DNA of 64,000 nt from contig NZ_QDKL01000004.1 of NCBI RefSeq assembly GCF_003346865.1, positions 1-64,000 of the forward strand, given 5' to 3'. The notes under the pieces were generated by a model, which did not search any database, was not told where the DNA came from, and was given only the letters and a program-made list of their open reading frames with translations. Both the position numbers and the translations under genes were made by a program. Source of the stretch: Halobacteriovorax vibrionivorans. GTDB lineage: Bacteria > Bdellovibrionota > Bacteriovoracia > Bacteriovoracales > Bacteriovoracaceae. Shown here piece after piece: positions 33,965 through 43,731 of this stretch (its first letter is position 1; each line of letters starts with the position of its first letter).

Positions 33965-35127
33965 CCAAACTTACCGTCTGGTCGCTTTGTTACAAGTGGC
34001 CAGAAAAACTTTATAAGATAAATGATAAAGCCTAATGTCCAAAACCCACTAGCATAATGCAGTGAAGTCTCATAAAACTCATTCCATATAATCGGCACAA
34101 ATACTCGTATCAATGCCCCAATTATAACGAAGACAAAAGAGATAATTATATACTTATCTGCCTTAATAATTCGCCCTGTATGACCAAGAGAAACACGAGT
34201 CATCATTCCAATAGCAACACTACCTAAACCGAAGGCCAATAGCATATGCAGTGGTGCTTGAGAGAATCCAATGGAGCCATTAAAGAATCCAATTAGCTCC
34301 ATAACTAGTCCGAAAACAAGTGCAAATGAGCCAATATATAAGACTGCAATCATTGGCTCTTTCATACCGATAAGAGGCTTCCAGTATAGAACTCGTAAAG
34401 TATTAAATATAATACAAATTAGATAGACAATAATTATCGCCGAAGGACTTAAAAAGAGAGAAAGAGGCAATGCTAATATAATTAATGTTAAGATAGAAAA
34501 ACGTTGTACGAATTTTGGAACATTAATTTTCAAATCTAAATCTTTAAAACGAGACTTTGTAAAAAATGGAATGACCCGACCAAGAATTAATAAAATTAAC
34601 AATCGAATAATGGCACTAGCAGAGTTCTTTGAAATGTCTTGGAGACTTAAGCTATCACTCATATATCCATAGGTGTGAAGAATAGATAGTATCCATAAGG
34701 TGCTAAGTAGAGGAATAAAAATATAGACTTGTTTATTCTTTCTTAGTTTTAAGAAAAGAAGAATAATTGAAGCAGGATAAAAGATATTGAGCAATATAAT
34801 AGACCAATTATGACTAATATTTAGGAAATAAGAAAATCTCTCCATCAACCATAAGGCGACAAGAAAGATTAAAAAACATCCACGATATGGAGTTGTTTGC
34901 GTCCAATGTGAGCTTGCTGTAAAAAGAAAGCCAATAATAAGTGCAGAAGTGAACCCAAATAACATTTCATGGCCATGCCAGAATAATGGATCAAAGTTAA
35001 CTAGACCAAGATCAGTTCCCTTAACAAAAGCACTAACCCAAAATGTTACATTAATAATAGCAATAATGGCCGCTAAAAGAAAAAATGGCCTAAAACTTAT
35101 ATTAAATACTGGAAGAGTATTTTTCAT
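33961..35127 (-). CDS. NnrS family membrane protein
   Basis: A 388-residue polytopic membrane protein with about twelve hydrophobic segments. The family features are visible: SFRPFFLLAA (about 10-19), DPLFWHGHEMLFGFTSALIIGFLFTA (about 46-71), and a second LGSVAIGMMTRVSLGHTGR (about 304-322). NnrS is a heme-copper-type membrane protein tied to nitric-oxide resistance, with metal-coordinating His residues in the GHE motif. It overlaps the convergent Ppx-like gene by four bases and is transcribed alone or with the ABC genes 23 bases upstream on the same strand. Confidence 0.92.
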   Translation of the reverse strand: MKNTLPVFNISFRPFFLLAAIIAIINVTFWVSAFVKGTDLGLVNFDPLFWHGHEMLFGFTSALIIGFLFTASSHWTQTTPYRGCFLIFLVALWLMERFSYFLNISHNWSIILLNIFYPASIILLFLKLRKNKQVYIFIPLLSTLWILSILHTYGYMSDSLSLQDISKNSASAIIRLLILLILGRVIPFFTKSRFKDLDLKINVPKFVQRFSILTLIILALPLSLFLSPSAIIIVYLICIIFNTLRVLYWKPLIGMKEPMIAVLYIGSFALVFGLVMELIGFFNGSIGFSQAPLHMLLAFGLGSVAIGMMTRVSLGHTGRIIKADKYIIISFVFVIIGALIRVFVPIIWNEFYETSLHYASGFWTLGFIIYLIKFFWPLVTKRPDGKFG

Positions 35128-35149
35128 AAGTTCATATTATCATCTTAAA

Positions 35150-36946
35150 TCAATGCAGAGAAGCCTGAGAAAGATCATAGAAAATACCTCGAGCAGAGAT
35201 TAAATTTTCTGGTGTATCAAATTCCACAAGTTTTCCATCTTTAAATACTAAGATTCGATCACATTCTTTAATTGTATCAAGCCTGTGAGCAATGAAAAAA
35301 GAAGTTTTCCCATCCATTACGTTATGAATTCCATCATGAAGAATCTTTTCAAAGTATGGGTCCACGTGTGCTGTTGCTTCATCAAGGATAAGAATGCTAG
35401 GGTTTTGCAGGCAAACTCGAGTAAGCGAAATAACCTGTTTCTCACCTGCCGATAAGTTTGAGCCTCCATCTTTAATGACACTATCAAGAGTTAAATTTGA
35501 ATAGCTCATAACCTTACTCATTCCAGTCTTATCACATATTGATAAAATATCCTTATCTGTAAGATCAGGATTAACTGAAAGGTTTTCACGAAGACTTCCA
35601 TCAAAGATAATCACATCTTGAGAAACAATTCCAATTTGATCGCGATAATTATCGATATCAAGCTCTTTTAGGTTTTGCCCATCAATTAGAACATCACCTT
35701 TTTGATAGTCATACAGACGAGATAAAACTGCCACAGCAGTGGTTTTACCAGAGCCTGTTGGGCCGACAATTCCAATTTTTTCACCCTTTGTGATTTTAAA
35801 TGATACATCATTTAGAGCATTGGAAATATCATTATATCCCATAGTGACGTGAGAGAATTCAATCTCTCCAATAACTTTATGTCGCCTCTCATCTCGTTGA
35901 TCAAAGACTTCTTTTTCTGTTTGGACTTCAATAAAATTAGCGACACGATTTGTACTAGTGAATGCTGTAATAATATTGGCAACTTCCCTAAACAAAGACA
36001 GAACAGGCCAAAAGAATCTTTCACAATAACGCAAGAAGGCCACAAATAATGCAAGCGTTAGTGTTCCATCAACGACTGCACTCCCCCCTAACCAAACTAA
36101 GATTAACAGTGGAAGCCCGCAAAGAAACGAAAGCATTGGCATAGTAAAAGCATAGAAAGAATTGGCACCAAGCTGGACTGTTTGTTGATCATCAACTGCT
36201 GATTTAAAATTTGCATAAGACCAATCTTCAACACCAAAAGATCGAATAACGTGAATCCCATCAATATATTCAGAAAGTTTTGAATTGATATGTGATGAGT
36301 GCTTACTAATAGAGCGATTTAGTGCTCCTGTTTTATTTCTTGTTAATAGAAGAAAGGCCATCGCTGGCAACATCCCTATAATTACATATACACCAAGCTT
36401 AAAGTCAGTTAAAAGCATCGCCGTAGCAGAAGAGACAATCATAAGAACAGAAGTAACGATACGCCCTAATGAGCTAGTAAAGAATTTTTCAATCCCTTCT
36501 ACATCGTGAGTCATACGAGTTACGATTCGCCCTTGTGGCCAAGAATCAAAAAACTTAAGGGGTAAGTGAGATAGCTTTTCAAATAATCTCTCTCTAATCT
36601 TTAAAATAACAAGACTAGTTTGAGTGATTAGATATCTTCTTCCACCAAATTGTAAAAGGATACTGATAAATTCTAAGGCCAGAATATATATGGCCCATTC
36701 TTTAGCTAATTTCCAATTTTCTTTTGCAAGCCCCTCACCGACAAGAACACCCATGGCATGACCTGAAACCATCGACAATACAGTAAATGAAGTCAGAAGA
36801 GTTATAGCAAATGCAATTTGTATACGATGACCTTTTGCATACTTAAAAAGAAATACAGAAGTCTTAAAGGCCGAATGACCTTGTTTCTTATAATTTGATT
36901 CTTCCTGATCATCTTGTGCAAGAAATTGTTTCGCCTTACTCATCAC
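35150..36946 (-). CDS. ABC exporter subunit, consensus-site half
   Basis: A 598-residue half-transporter with six membrane helices (about 20-310) fused to an ATPase domain. Motifs: Walker A GPTGSGKTTAV (about 388-398), signature LSAGEKQ, Walker B ILILDEATAHVD with the catalytic Glu, and the H-loop FFIAHR. It begins 11 bases inside the upstream ABC gene, so both form one heterodimeric exporter, probably for a drug, lipid or peptide. The substrate is not predictable from sequence. It is not accompanied by a membrane-fusion protein or outer-membrane channel. Confidence 0.93.
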   Translation of the reverse strand: MMSKAKQFLAQDDQEESNYKKQGHSAFKTSVFLFKYAKGHRIQIAFAITLLTSFTVLSMVSGHAMGVLVGEGLAKENWKLAKEWAIYILALEFISILLQFGGRRYLITQTSLVILKIRERLFEKLSHLPLKFFDSWPQGRIVTRMTHDVEGIEKFFTSSLGRIVTSVLMIVSSATAMLLTDFKLGVYVIIGMLPAMAFLLLTRNKTGALNRSISKHSSHINSKLSEYIDGIHVIRSFGVEDWSYANFKSAVDDQQTVQLGANSFYAFTMPMLSFLCGLPLLILVWLGGSAVVDGTLTLALFVAFLRYCERFFWPVLSLFREVANIITAFTSTNRVANFIEVQTEKEVFDQRDERRHKVIGEIEFSHVTMGYNDISNALNDVSFKITKGEKIGIVGPTGSGKTTAVAVLSRLYDYQKGDVLIDGQNLKELDIDNYRDQIGIVSQDVIIFDGSLRENLSVNPDLTDKDILSICDKTGMSKVMSYSNLTLDSVIKDGGSNLSAGEKQVISLTRVCLQNPSILILDEATAHVDPYFEKILHDGIHNVMDGKTSFFIAHRLDTIKECDRILVFKDGKLVEFDTPENLISARGIFYDLSQASLH

Positions 36947-38633
36947 TCACCTCACGATCAAGATTAATCACTTTTTCACAATATTTTAAAGTCGACTCAC
37001 GATGGGCAACCCAAACTAATGTGGAATTCGGTAGGAACTTATCAATATTTGATAAAATCTTCTCTTCAGTAACGGTATCAACGGCCGATAAACAATCGTC
37101 GAGAAGGAGAATCTCAGGCTTACGTACAAGACCTCTTGCTAGAGTAAGACGCTGTTTTTGTCCACCTGACAAATTGACTCCCCACTCTCCTAATTGAGTA
37201 TCAAGCCCATCATCAAAGTTTTCAACGTCATTTTTTAGTCCTGCAACTTCGAGTACTTCCCAAAGAATCTCATCTGATAAGTCCTGATCCATCAAAATAT
37301 TATTTCTAATAGAATCAGCAAAGAGAAATGATTTTTGGTGAACCATTGTTATATGAGACCTAAGAAACTTATGACTATATTCTTTAAAAGGTTTTCCAAA
37401 GAAATACACTTGTCCACTAAAGTCTCTTTCTAATCCACTTAGAATATTTAAGAGAGTTGTTTTACCAGTACCAATCTGGCCAATAATCCCAATACGCATC
37501 CCTTTTTTAACTTCGAGATTGATATCAGTAAGAATAGGTGTACTTTTCTCATAGCTAAAATTTAGATTCTTTATCGAAAAGACCTCTTCACCAGAAATCT
37601 CCTCACCTTCTTTTTCAGCAAGTAGGTAATCTTCTTTTAAATGAGTATAAATTTCAGCAAGTCTTTTTAGAGAAGTGAATGACTTTCTCCAATCTGAAAT
37701 AATATAACCAAGTTCAGCAAGTGGATCTTGTAAGAGATAAACTAATCCTTGTATGGCAACAAACTCACCAACAGTAATCGTTCCATCCATTAAAAGAGTT
37801 ATACCGTAAGTGAAAAGAATTATATAAGTGGCCATTGAGGCTGAGCCAGATGACGGAATATAAAGCATTGATGTGTGATTAGCGAGTAGTCTCATTTTTC
37901 GATACTTTTGAGCACCAGCATATAATCTCTTAAACCAAAAAGATGCCGTATTTCCTAATTTCTGTAATCTTACAGTGGAGATTGCCTTAGAAGTTTCATC
38001 GTTAAAGTATGAAAGATAGTCTTGAGCAACATCATATCGCTTCATTTCCATTGAAGAAATATAGCGAACAAAAATTGGAACAATTAACAATGCTAAGAAT
38101 GAAATAATTGTAATTTTCACATTAATGAGAAATAGTGAAATGATTGTAAATAGGCCTAGGAATAAAACATCTGCAATACCAACAATTGTGAAGCCAAAAA
38201 CAAAGCGAGCTTGTCCAACATCGCTATTTGCAGCACTCATTAAAATTCCTTTCGGGTATTTATTTACAAGAGTATCCATTGAAAAGTATTGTGCATTTTG
38301 CCAAATATCATCTTTTAAAAAACCACCAGCATGATGAGTTTGTCGACCTAAAAAGATACGCCACCCTACACGGCCAAAATATAGCATGATGCGTGACAGT
38401 GCCACTGCGCTAAAGATGAAGAAGAATTTATGTTTCAGGTCGTTACCATAAATAAATGAATCAATCGTCCAGGCAGGCATAGTCTTATGTGTTAAGAAGT
38501 CTACAACGTCGCCCATGGCCCTTGAATAAAATACCTGACAAATGTTGCAGACAATTATTGAGATAACACCTAGGAGATAGATTGATTTTTTTCGATTAAG
38601 GTAATTCAGCCAAATTTTATAATGCGTACTCAT
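36936..38633 (-). CDS. ABC exporter subunit, degenerate-site half
   Basis: A 565-residue half-transporter partner of the downstream gene, with six membrane helices and an ATPase domain: Walker A GQIGTGKTTLL (about 367-377), signature LSGGQKQRLTLARGL, and Walker B ILLLDDCLSAVD, where the catalytic Glu is Asp. Asp at this place is the usual sign of the non-hydrolysing site of heterodimeric exporters (LmrCD/TM287-288 type). It overlaps the next gene by 11 bases. The promoter region lies in the 23 bases between its start and the divergent coiled-coil gene, plus its own coding start. Confidence 0.92.
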   Translation of the reverse strand: MSTHYKIWLNYLNRKKSIYLLGVISIIVCNICQVFYSRAMGDVVDFLTHKTMPAWTIDSFIYGNDLKHKFFFIFSAVALSRIMLYFGRVGWRIFLGRQTHHAGGFLKDDIWQNAQYFSMDTLVNKYPKGILMSAANSDVGQARFVFGFTIVGIADVLFLGLFTIISLFLINVKITIISFLALLIVPIFVRYISSMEMKRYDVAQDYLSYFNDETSKAISTVRLQKLGNTASFWFKRLYAGAQKYRKMRLLANHTSMLYIPSSGSASMATYIILFTYGITLLMDGTITVGEFVAIQGLVYLLQDPLAELGYIISDWRKSFTSLKRLAEIYTHLKEDYLLAEKEGEEISGEEVFSIKNLNFSYEKSTPILTDINLEVKKGMRIGIIGQIGTGKTTLLNILSGLERDFSGQVYFFGKPFKEYSHKFLRSHITMVHQKSFLFADSIRNNILMDQDLSDEILWEVLEVAGLKNDVENFDDGLDTQLGEWGVNLSGGQKQRLTLARGLVRKPEILLLDDCLSAVDTVTEEKILSNIDKFLPNSTLVWVAHRESTLKYCEKVINLDREVSDE

Positions 38634-38656
38634 TGCAAAGATTATATGATTTTAAT

Positions 38657-39091
38657 ATGAGGTTTACTATTGTTTTATTTTTAATATTTTCTATCAATCA
38701 AATTGCTTTTGCTGAGCTTGAAGAATTTGACTCTGGGCCAGGAAATGCAAAGATTTTTCGCATTACTGCATTAGAGGAATATGTGAAGAAAATTCGCTCA
38801 GAAATCTCTGACCTTAAAACCGGCATGGATGATAAGATGAAAAAAGAGATTGAGTCACTGAAGAAAGAAATTGAGCAATTAAAGAAAAAAGAAACAAATT
38901 TAGATGGAATTGCCATTATAGAAGATCGACTAAATAAACTAGAACTAAAGCATAATGAAGATACAAAGAAAATGCAGGCAGACTTTAGAAATCTCCAACA
39001 AAATATCGATCAATCATTACTAGATTTATCAAATAAGATTCTCAACCGCATTCAAGTTTTTGAAAAGTATCTGCAAAAGCCGGCTAATTAG
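38657..39091 (+). CDS. Secreted coiled-coil protein
   Basis: A protein of about 144 residues with a signal peptide (about 1-19, ending AFA) and then an almost uninterrupted heptad pattern of Leu/Ile and Lys/Glu residues, e.g. DDKMKKEIESLKKEIEQLKKK. It is probably a periplasmic rod or adaptor. The chosen ATG (38657) puts Arg at residue 2 and gives a cleaner signal; an in-frame ATG 24 bases upstream overlaps the divergent ABC gene. The stop lies eight bases inside the convergent peptidase-like gene. Confidence 0.72.
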   Translation: MRFTIVLFLIFSINQIAFAELEEFDSGPGNAKIFRITALEEYVKKIRSEISDLKTGMDDKMKKEIESLKKEIEQLKKKETNLDGIAIIEDRLNKLELKHNEDTKKMQADFRNLQQNIDQSLLDLSNKILNRIQVFEKYLQKPAN

Positions 39092-40271
39092 AACAATACT
39101 TAAAACCTGTATCTTTTCCTCCAAGAAGACCTAAGAAGCCAGATGTTTTCTTGGCGATAGTTGGTTGAGTTAAGTAAATTCCTGCTAAACGTTTTTCGTT
39201 TGAAATATATGATGAGCCCTTACTTAGATCTTTTTCTAAACAAAGTTCACTTCTAAGGTTTTTTAAATCTATTCCACTTAAGGCAACAACCTCAGCACTA
39301 AACCAATCAGCAAAGATCTCATCTAATTGATCACGTTGTTTTCCTGGAAGTGGGTATAGTGAACGATTACAAGTTGGATTAGCTAAGAGATTCTGGGCAA
39401 CTTCCTTCTTAATAATATTATTTTGCACAAGAAAGGCCAATTGCGAGTCATCACGTTTTTTAGCACCAACACTCGAAGTATTCCTTAAGCAACTTTGTAT
39501 ACTAGTAAATGGATTCTTATTCTTATAAAAACCTGAAAAGCGACAGCTATCAAATGAGTGCGCTATCTCATGGGCCATAAGACTAACAAGGCTTGCCTGA
39601 TACTTAGGATAAGCAAAATTTAGTCCATCTAAACCAACATTAATTTGGTTTGAATTTGGATCATAAGCAAAACCCCACTCAAGAAAGTCACGAGGGGCCT
39701 TTTCAACCTTTGTACCGATAACTTTTTCAGGGGTAAATATGCTAATCTTCTCGATGCGCTCTTTGATTTCTTTAAAAGCTTCATCTTTACCTATGAGAAG
39801 TTTTAAAACATTTATGGCATCACGTTTTGCTATGTCAAATGACTTCTTAAGCAATGATTTCTTCTCTTTTGTATATAGATTAGAAAAGACTTCACTCATT
39901 TCAGAATCCACAAGTTTTTGAATAACCTTTGGCCTTTCACTAAATGTCCCAGAAGATAGGACGATATTATCAACATAGTAAAGACGCCATTGTCTTGCGA
40001 CATTAACAGGATCATTAACATCAAGCTTTCGGCGTTTAATCCAACTTGTCACAACGGGACTTTTTTTAGCAATGAGATTACTTAGCGCTTCATCTGCTAC
40101 CGCGGCAACTTCTTTAGCATTTGCCATATCGGCCTTAAACTTTGCTATTTCATTGTAGATGGAGTCATCTTTAGAAAAAGAGACGCTCTTGCAATATGAC
40201 TTCACAGCATCGTTAGCGTAAGTTGTAGGGATTATACAAAAAGTAAAAAGGGCCATAAAAAAGTTTTTCAT
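39084..40271 (-). CDS. Secreted zinc-peptidase-like protein (M13-like)
   Basis: A 395-residue exported protein with a signal (about 1-19, ending TYA) and a gluzincin-like motif pair: HEIAHSFD (about 234-241) and, 80 residues later, DEIFADWFSAE, where the downstream Glu/Asp pair resembles the third zinc ligand region of M13 (neprilysin-type) peptidases, which have HEITHxFD and ENxAD. Several Cys suggest disulphides. Overall length is about half that of M13, and the N-terminal part is not recognised. A single-gene transcript; convergent overlap of eight bases with the coiled-coil gene. Confidence 0.65.
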   Translation of the reverse strand: MKNFFMALFTFCIIPTTYANDAVKSYCKSVSFSKDDSIYNEIAKFKADMANAKEVAAVADEALSNLIAKKSPVVTSWIKRRKLDVNDPVNVARQWRLYYVDNIVLSSGTFSERPKVIQKLVDSEMSEVFSNLYTKEKKSLLKKSFDIAKRDAINVLKLLIGKDEAFKEIKERIEKISIFTPEKVIGTKVEKAPRDFLEWGFAYDPNSNQINVGLDGLNFAYPKYQASLVSLMAHEIAHSFDSCRFSGFYKNKNPFTSIQSCLRNTSSVGAKKRDDSQLAFLVQNNIIKKEVAQNLLANPTCNRSLYPLPGKQRDQLDEIFADWFSAEVVALSGIDLKNLRSELCLEKDLSKGSSYISNEKRLAGIYLTQPTIAKKTSGFLGLLGGKDTGFKYCSN

Positions 40272-40312
40272 AACTTAATTATAACCCCTATAGAATTAAA
40301 TATATATTAGAA

Positions 40313-41095
40313 CTATTTTCCTGAAACCACTTCTTGGTCAAAGTGATTCGACTTCATTCCACAATCAACAAGAACACCAGTGGCATTGATACCGCTTGAA
40401 GCATTTGAAAGTAAGAAGGCAACTGTATTGGCAACTTCTTGAGTTTTTAAGGCCTGCTTTCTCATGGTAAGCTTTTCAGCAAAGATATAATTATCAATAT
40501 AGCCAGGGATTCCCGCTGAAGCCGATGTTTTTAAAGGCCCTGAGCAAACACTATTAAAGCGAACTTGTGAGAACTCACTAAAGCTCTTTGCAAGATATGA
40601 GCACGTTGTCTCAAGCATCGACTTAATTGGCCCCATATAACCATATGAAGTGGCCTTCGTATCCGAGATTGAAATCGTTACAACAGAAGCTTCGTGTTCA
40701 AATAGCGCTGCCAATTCATTTGATAATTGTACAAGTGAAAATGAAGAGATCTGTGTCGCCTGAGCAAAGTCTTCCCAAGATGTTTCATGAAAAGGCCTAG
40801 GGTTTGCAAGATTTGCAAAGGCAATTGAATGAAGCATACCATCGAGTTTAACTTCATCATTTTTTAGATTAATTGCTAATTCTTTAATTTGCTCTTCTTT
40901 TGTCACATCAACGATATAGCTTTTAGACTCAGGAAATAGCTTCTTTAGCTTTGCTTGATGCTCTTCACTTTGAACAGTAAAGACACAATTTCCACCATTT
41001 TCTATGATTGTCTTTGCACTAAAGTATGCAACAGACTTCTTATTAGCAACACCAGTTATTAGAAATAATTTATTTTCAAAATTTAAAAAACTCAT
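40313..41095 (-). CDS. Enoyl-ACP reductase, FabI-like
   Basis: An NAD(P)H-dependent SDR-type reductase that saturates the enoyl-ACP double bond. The 260 residues carry the glycine-poor Rossmann start ITGVANKKSVAYFSA (about 13-27), HSIAFAN, and SYGYMGPIKSMLETTCSYLA with the Y-x(6)-K order (Tyr about 150, Lys about 158) expected of FabI rather than classical SDRs, and GVLVDCGMKSNHF at the end. It is the last gene of a tight operon with fabG and fabZ and starts one base after the fabZ stop. Confidence 0.88.
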   Translation of the reverse strand: MSFLNFENKLFLITGVANKKSVAYFSAKTIIENGGNCVFTVQSEEHQAKLKKLFPESKSYIVDVTKEEQIKELAINLKNDEVKLDGMLHSIAFANLANPRPFHETSWEDFAQATQISSFSLVQLSNELAALFEHEASVVTISISDTKATSYGYMGPIKSMLETTCSYLAKSFSEFSQVRFNSVCSGPLKTSASAGIPGYIDNYIFAEKLTMRKQALKTQEVANTVAFLLSNASSGINATGVLVDCGMKSNHFDQEVVSGK

Positions 41096-41512
41096 TTAAA
41101 CCTTTGCACATGTAAATTCAATAGCAAGAACGGTCTTACCATTTACTTTAGTTCTTCCTTTAAAGAAATAACCATTAGCAAGTTGATCTAGAAGCTCAAC
41201 TTCCATAATAAGCTCATCTCCTGGACGAACCATATTCTTAAACTTAGCATTTGAGACTTTCGCAACAACTCCAAGGCCACTTTCACTTCCTGATGCCATT
41301 AAGCATGCACCACTTTGAAAGATTGCTTCTTGAAGAAGAACACCAGGCATAACAGGATTTCCTGGGAAGTGACCTTTAAAGAAGTCCTCTTCACCAGTTA
41401 CTTGATAGCTTGTAATTATCTTATCAACTTCACCTTCTTGGCGTTCAATGATCTTATCAACAAATAAGAATGGCTCCCTTTGTGGGATAAGTTCTTTTAC
41501 ATCAATATTCAT
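41096..41512 (-). CDS. 3-hydroxyacyl-ACP dehydratase, FabZ/FabA-like
   Basis: A 138-residue hot-dog dehydratase. The active-site segment EDFFKGHFPGNPVMPGVLLQEAIFQSG holds the catalytic His (about 49) and Glu/Gln (about 63), the family pattern of FabZ (HFPGxPxxPGVLxxE). Residues PFLFVDKIIER open the N-terminus. It shares one base with fabG (TAATG type) and is followed immediately by fabI. No ketosynthase or acyl-carrier-protein gene is next to these three, unlike a standard fab cluster. Confidence 0.93.
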   Translation of the reverse strand: MNIDVKELIPQREPFLFVDKIIERQEGEVDKIITSYQVTGEEDFFKGHFPGNPVMPGVLLQEAIFQSGACLMASGSESGLGVVAKVSNAKFKNMVRPGDELIMEVELLDQLANGYFFKGRTKVNGKTVLAIEFTCAKV

Positions 41513-42252
41513 TATAGGCCACCTGTTACTTCAAGTGATGCACCTGTGATATAGGCGGCTTCTTTTGATGCTAGAAATTGCACAGCGTGAGCAACTTCTT
41601 CAACCTTACCAAATCTCTTTAAAGGAACTTGTTTCTTATATTCTTTCACTTGCTCAGCTGGAAGATCAGCAATTAATTCAGTTTCAATGAAACCTGGGCA
41701 AACGTTATTAATTGTAATTCCACGCTTACCAACTTCTTTAGAAATCGACTTACTCATGGCAACTTGGCCAGCTTTTGAAGCAGCATAATTTGCTTGTCCA
41801 GGAAGTCCTAGGCTTCCACCAACAGAGCTCATGTTAATAATTCTTCCATATCTTTTTGATAGGAAATGATTAACTGCTCTTTTAGTCATTAGGAAAGTTC
41901 CCGTTAGATTGATATCAAGAACTCTTGCCCAATCCTCATCTGGCATAATAGGTGAAAGATTATCCTTTCTGATTCCAGAGTTATTAACAAGAATATGGAT
42001 TTGTTCGAATTGCTCATTCATACGATTCCAAAACTCTTCAACAGCACTAGCATCTGAAACATCAAAGGCTTCCAGATAGAGGTTTTCACCTAACTCACCT
42101 AGTTCTGCCTTAAAAGCATTGGCAGCATCGTGGTTTCCAGCATAGGTAGCAACAACACGAGCACCGCTTTTTAAAAAAGATTCCGTAATCCCGCGTCCAA
42201 TTCCGCGCGTTCCACCTGTAACAATTGCAACTTGATCATTAAAATCAAACAT
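41512..42252 (-). CDS. 3-oxoacyl-ACP reductase, FabG-like
   Basis: A short-chain dehydrogenase of 246 residues. Motifs: TGGTRGIGRGI cofactor binding (about 12-22), NNSGIRKD with the NAG-type loop (about 90-97), the catalytic triad in SSVGGSLGLPGQANYAASKAG (Ser about 141, Tyr about 154, Lys about 158), and GFIETELIADLP. Clearly of the FabG type. It starts 20 bases after the flavoprotein stop and shares one base with fabZ, so the reductive set is fused in one transcript with the flavoprotein upstream. Confidence 0.93.
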   Translation of the reverse strand: MFDFNDQVAIVTGGTRGIGRGITESFLKSGARVVATYAGNHDAANAFKAELGELGENLYLEAFDVSDASAVEEFWNRMNEQFEQIHILVNNSGIRKDNLSPIMPDEDWARVLDINLTGTFLMTKRAVNHFLSKRYGRIINMSSVGGSLGLPGQANYAASKAGQVAMSKSISKEVGKRGITINNVCPGFIETELIADLPAEQVKEYKKQVPLKRFGKVEEVAHAVQFLASKEAAYITGASLEVTGGL

Positions 42253-42271
42253 ATTTATTCCTTTTAAAATT

Positions 42272-43708
42272 TTATTCTTCTGTATTATCTAAGTAAGTAT
42301 TTAAGTCATGTCCTACGATAATACCGTAGTTAGCAGCACCTAGCCAACCTGACATAATGATTCCAACAGAGCCTGCATGAAAGAGACCTTTCACCTGATT
42401 TGGAAGCTCTTTTGATACACCAAGCCCTTCAAACTTTGTTCCAAATGAAGAACCAAAGTGATGATGAGTGTATTTTTCAACTGTTTTTGGAGTTGATACA
42501 TTCACATGCTCAACCTTATCCTTAAACCCAGGAACAAGAGTCTCCATCGTATCAAGAGCATTATTCTTTAAGTATTCCTTACGCTCTTTATACTCTTCTT
42601 CGCTCAGGTTCATCCAGTCTTCATAACGAGCATTGATACTCGAAACAACAGCATATTTTTGTTTCATATGCTTTCTCATATCTGGATAGTAGATTGAAAA
42701 AGTTTGAGAGTGCGCCTTCGGTGAAAGAAGTAAGTCAGTATCAAAATGATCAGAGCGTGAATAGAAAATGAGCTCACCAATATTTGGAATTGACTCACCT
42801 TCTTTAAGTCCCATAAATACCTGGCAAGAAGAAGAATTTACTCTTACGGCCTTGGCATCTTTAGCAAATTCTTGAGAATATTTTGCATTAGGAGTCATTT
42901 TAAAGATTGTATTATAAAGTGCAGAGTTGGAGATAACTGATCGAGATAGAACCTTTTCGTCTCCAACACGGATTCCCTTGGCCTGATTATCTTCAACAAG
43001 AATCTCATCAACCTTAGTATGAAGTTTAATATCAACGCCATTAGAAAGAAGCTCATCTTTCATCATACCAATGAGTTTATCCGTTCCACCTCTAAAGATA
43101 TAGGCACCCTTATTCATGAAGTTAGAAAAAACGATTCCAAAAGTGATGGCCTCATCCTCAAGAGTTGATCCATTAGCATAGGCAATTGGCTCTAGTAAGA
43201 AACGAACTACATCGTTTCTCCCTGGAAAATACTTCTCAAATAATTGCCCATTAGTCATGGCCTCATCATCATAGAAGTTCATGGCACGTAATTCATCAAA
43301 GAAGCCCACAACATGCTCGCGAGAGAGATTAAATTTCTCAACTAAGATGTTGATATAATCTTCTTTTGTAAAATCAGTGTCGATTTCAAATTGCGGATTA
43401 ATAAAGCGAATCTTATCAACTCGCTCAATACAATTTGCAATATCTTTTGACCAATAACGACGACAAGTTTTGATCATCCCAGCAGGAAAACCATGAAGAG
43501 AAATATCAAAGATATGTCTTTCACCTTCATTTGTTGGGCGTCTAAACCATGTAGCAAAGCCACCTAGTTTATTATGTGCCTCAAGAAGAAGAACACTTCT
43601 TCCATCTTTTGCTAATTTATTTGCTGCCGTCATTCCCGCTAGCCCTGAGCCTACGATAATAACGTCATAAAACTTAGTAATCGGATCTTTTTTCTTAAGT
43701 AATGCCAT
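42272..43708 (-). CDS. CrtI/retinol-saturase-like FAD oxidoreductase
   Basis: A 478-residue flavoprotein of the phytoene-desaturase/carotenoid-isomerase superfamily. The dinucleotide-binding motif DVIIVGSGLAGMTAANKLAKDG spans about 14-36, then LEAHNKLGGFATWF, AYIFRGGTDKLIGMM (about 233-247) and the C-terminal FAD-contact GLFHAGSVGIIMSGWLGAANYGI (about 441-463). Substrate unknown: such enzymes saturate or desaturate polyene or fatty-acyl chains. It sits 23 bases after a secreted protein and 20 before fabG, in one tight operon. Confidence 0.88.
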   Translation of the reverse strand: MALLKKKDPITKFYDVIIVGSGLAGMTAANKLAKDGRSVLLLEAHNKLGGFATWFRRPTNEGERHIFDISLHGFPAGMIKTCRRYWSKDIANCIERVDKIRFINPQFEIDTDFTKEDYINILVEKFNLSREHVVGFFDELRAMNFYDDEAMTNGQLFEKYFPGRNDVVRFLLEPIAYANGSTLEDEAITFGIVFSNFMNKGAYIFRGGTDKLIGMMKDELLSNGVDIKLHTKVDEILVEDNQAKGIRVGDEKVLSRSVISNSALYNTIFKMTPNAKYSQEFAKDAKAVRVNSSSCQVFMGLKEGESIPNIGELIFYSRSDHFDTDLLLSPKAHSQTFSIYYPDMRKHMKQKYAVVSSINARYEDWMNLSEEEYKERKEYLKNNALDTMETLVPGFKDKVEHVNVSTPKTVEKYTHHHFGSSFGTKFEGLGVSKELPNQVKGLFHAGSVGIIMSGWLGAANYGIIVGHDLNTYLDNTEE

Positions 43709-43731
43709 TTTTCTCTATACTTTCTTTTTTG

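Noticed and set aside
31756..35127. Complete restriction-modification system
   Set aside because: No endonuclease or specificity gene is beside the methyltransferase; its neighbours are a phosphatase and NnrS.
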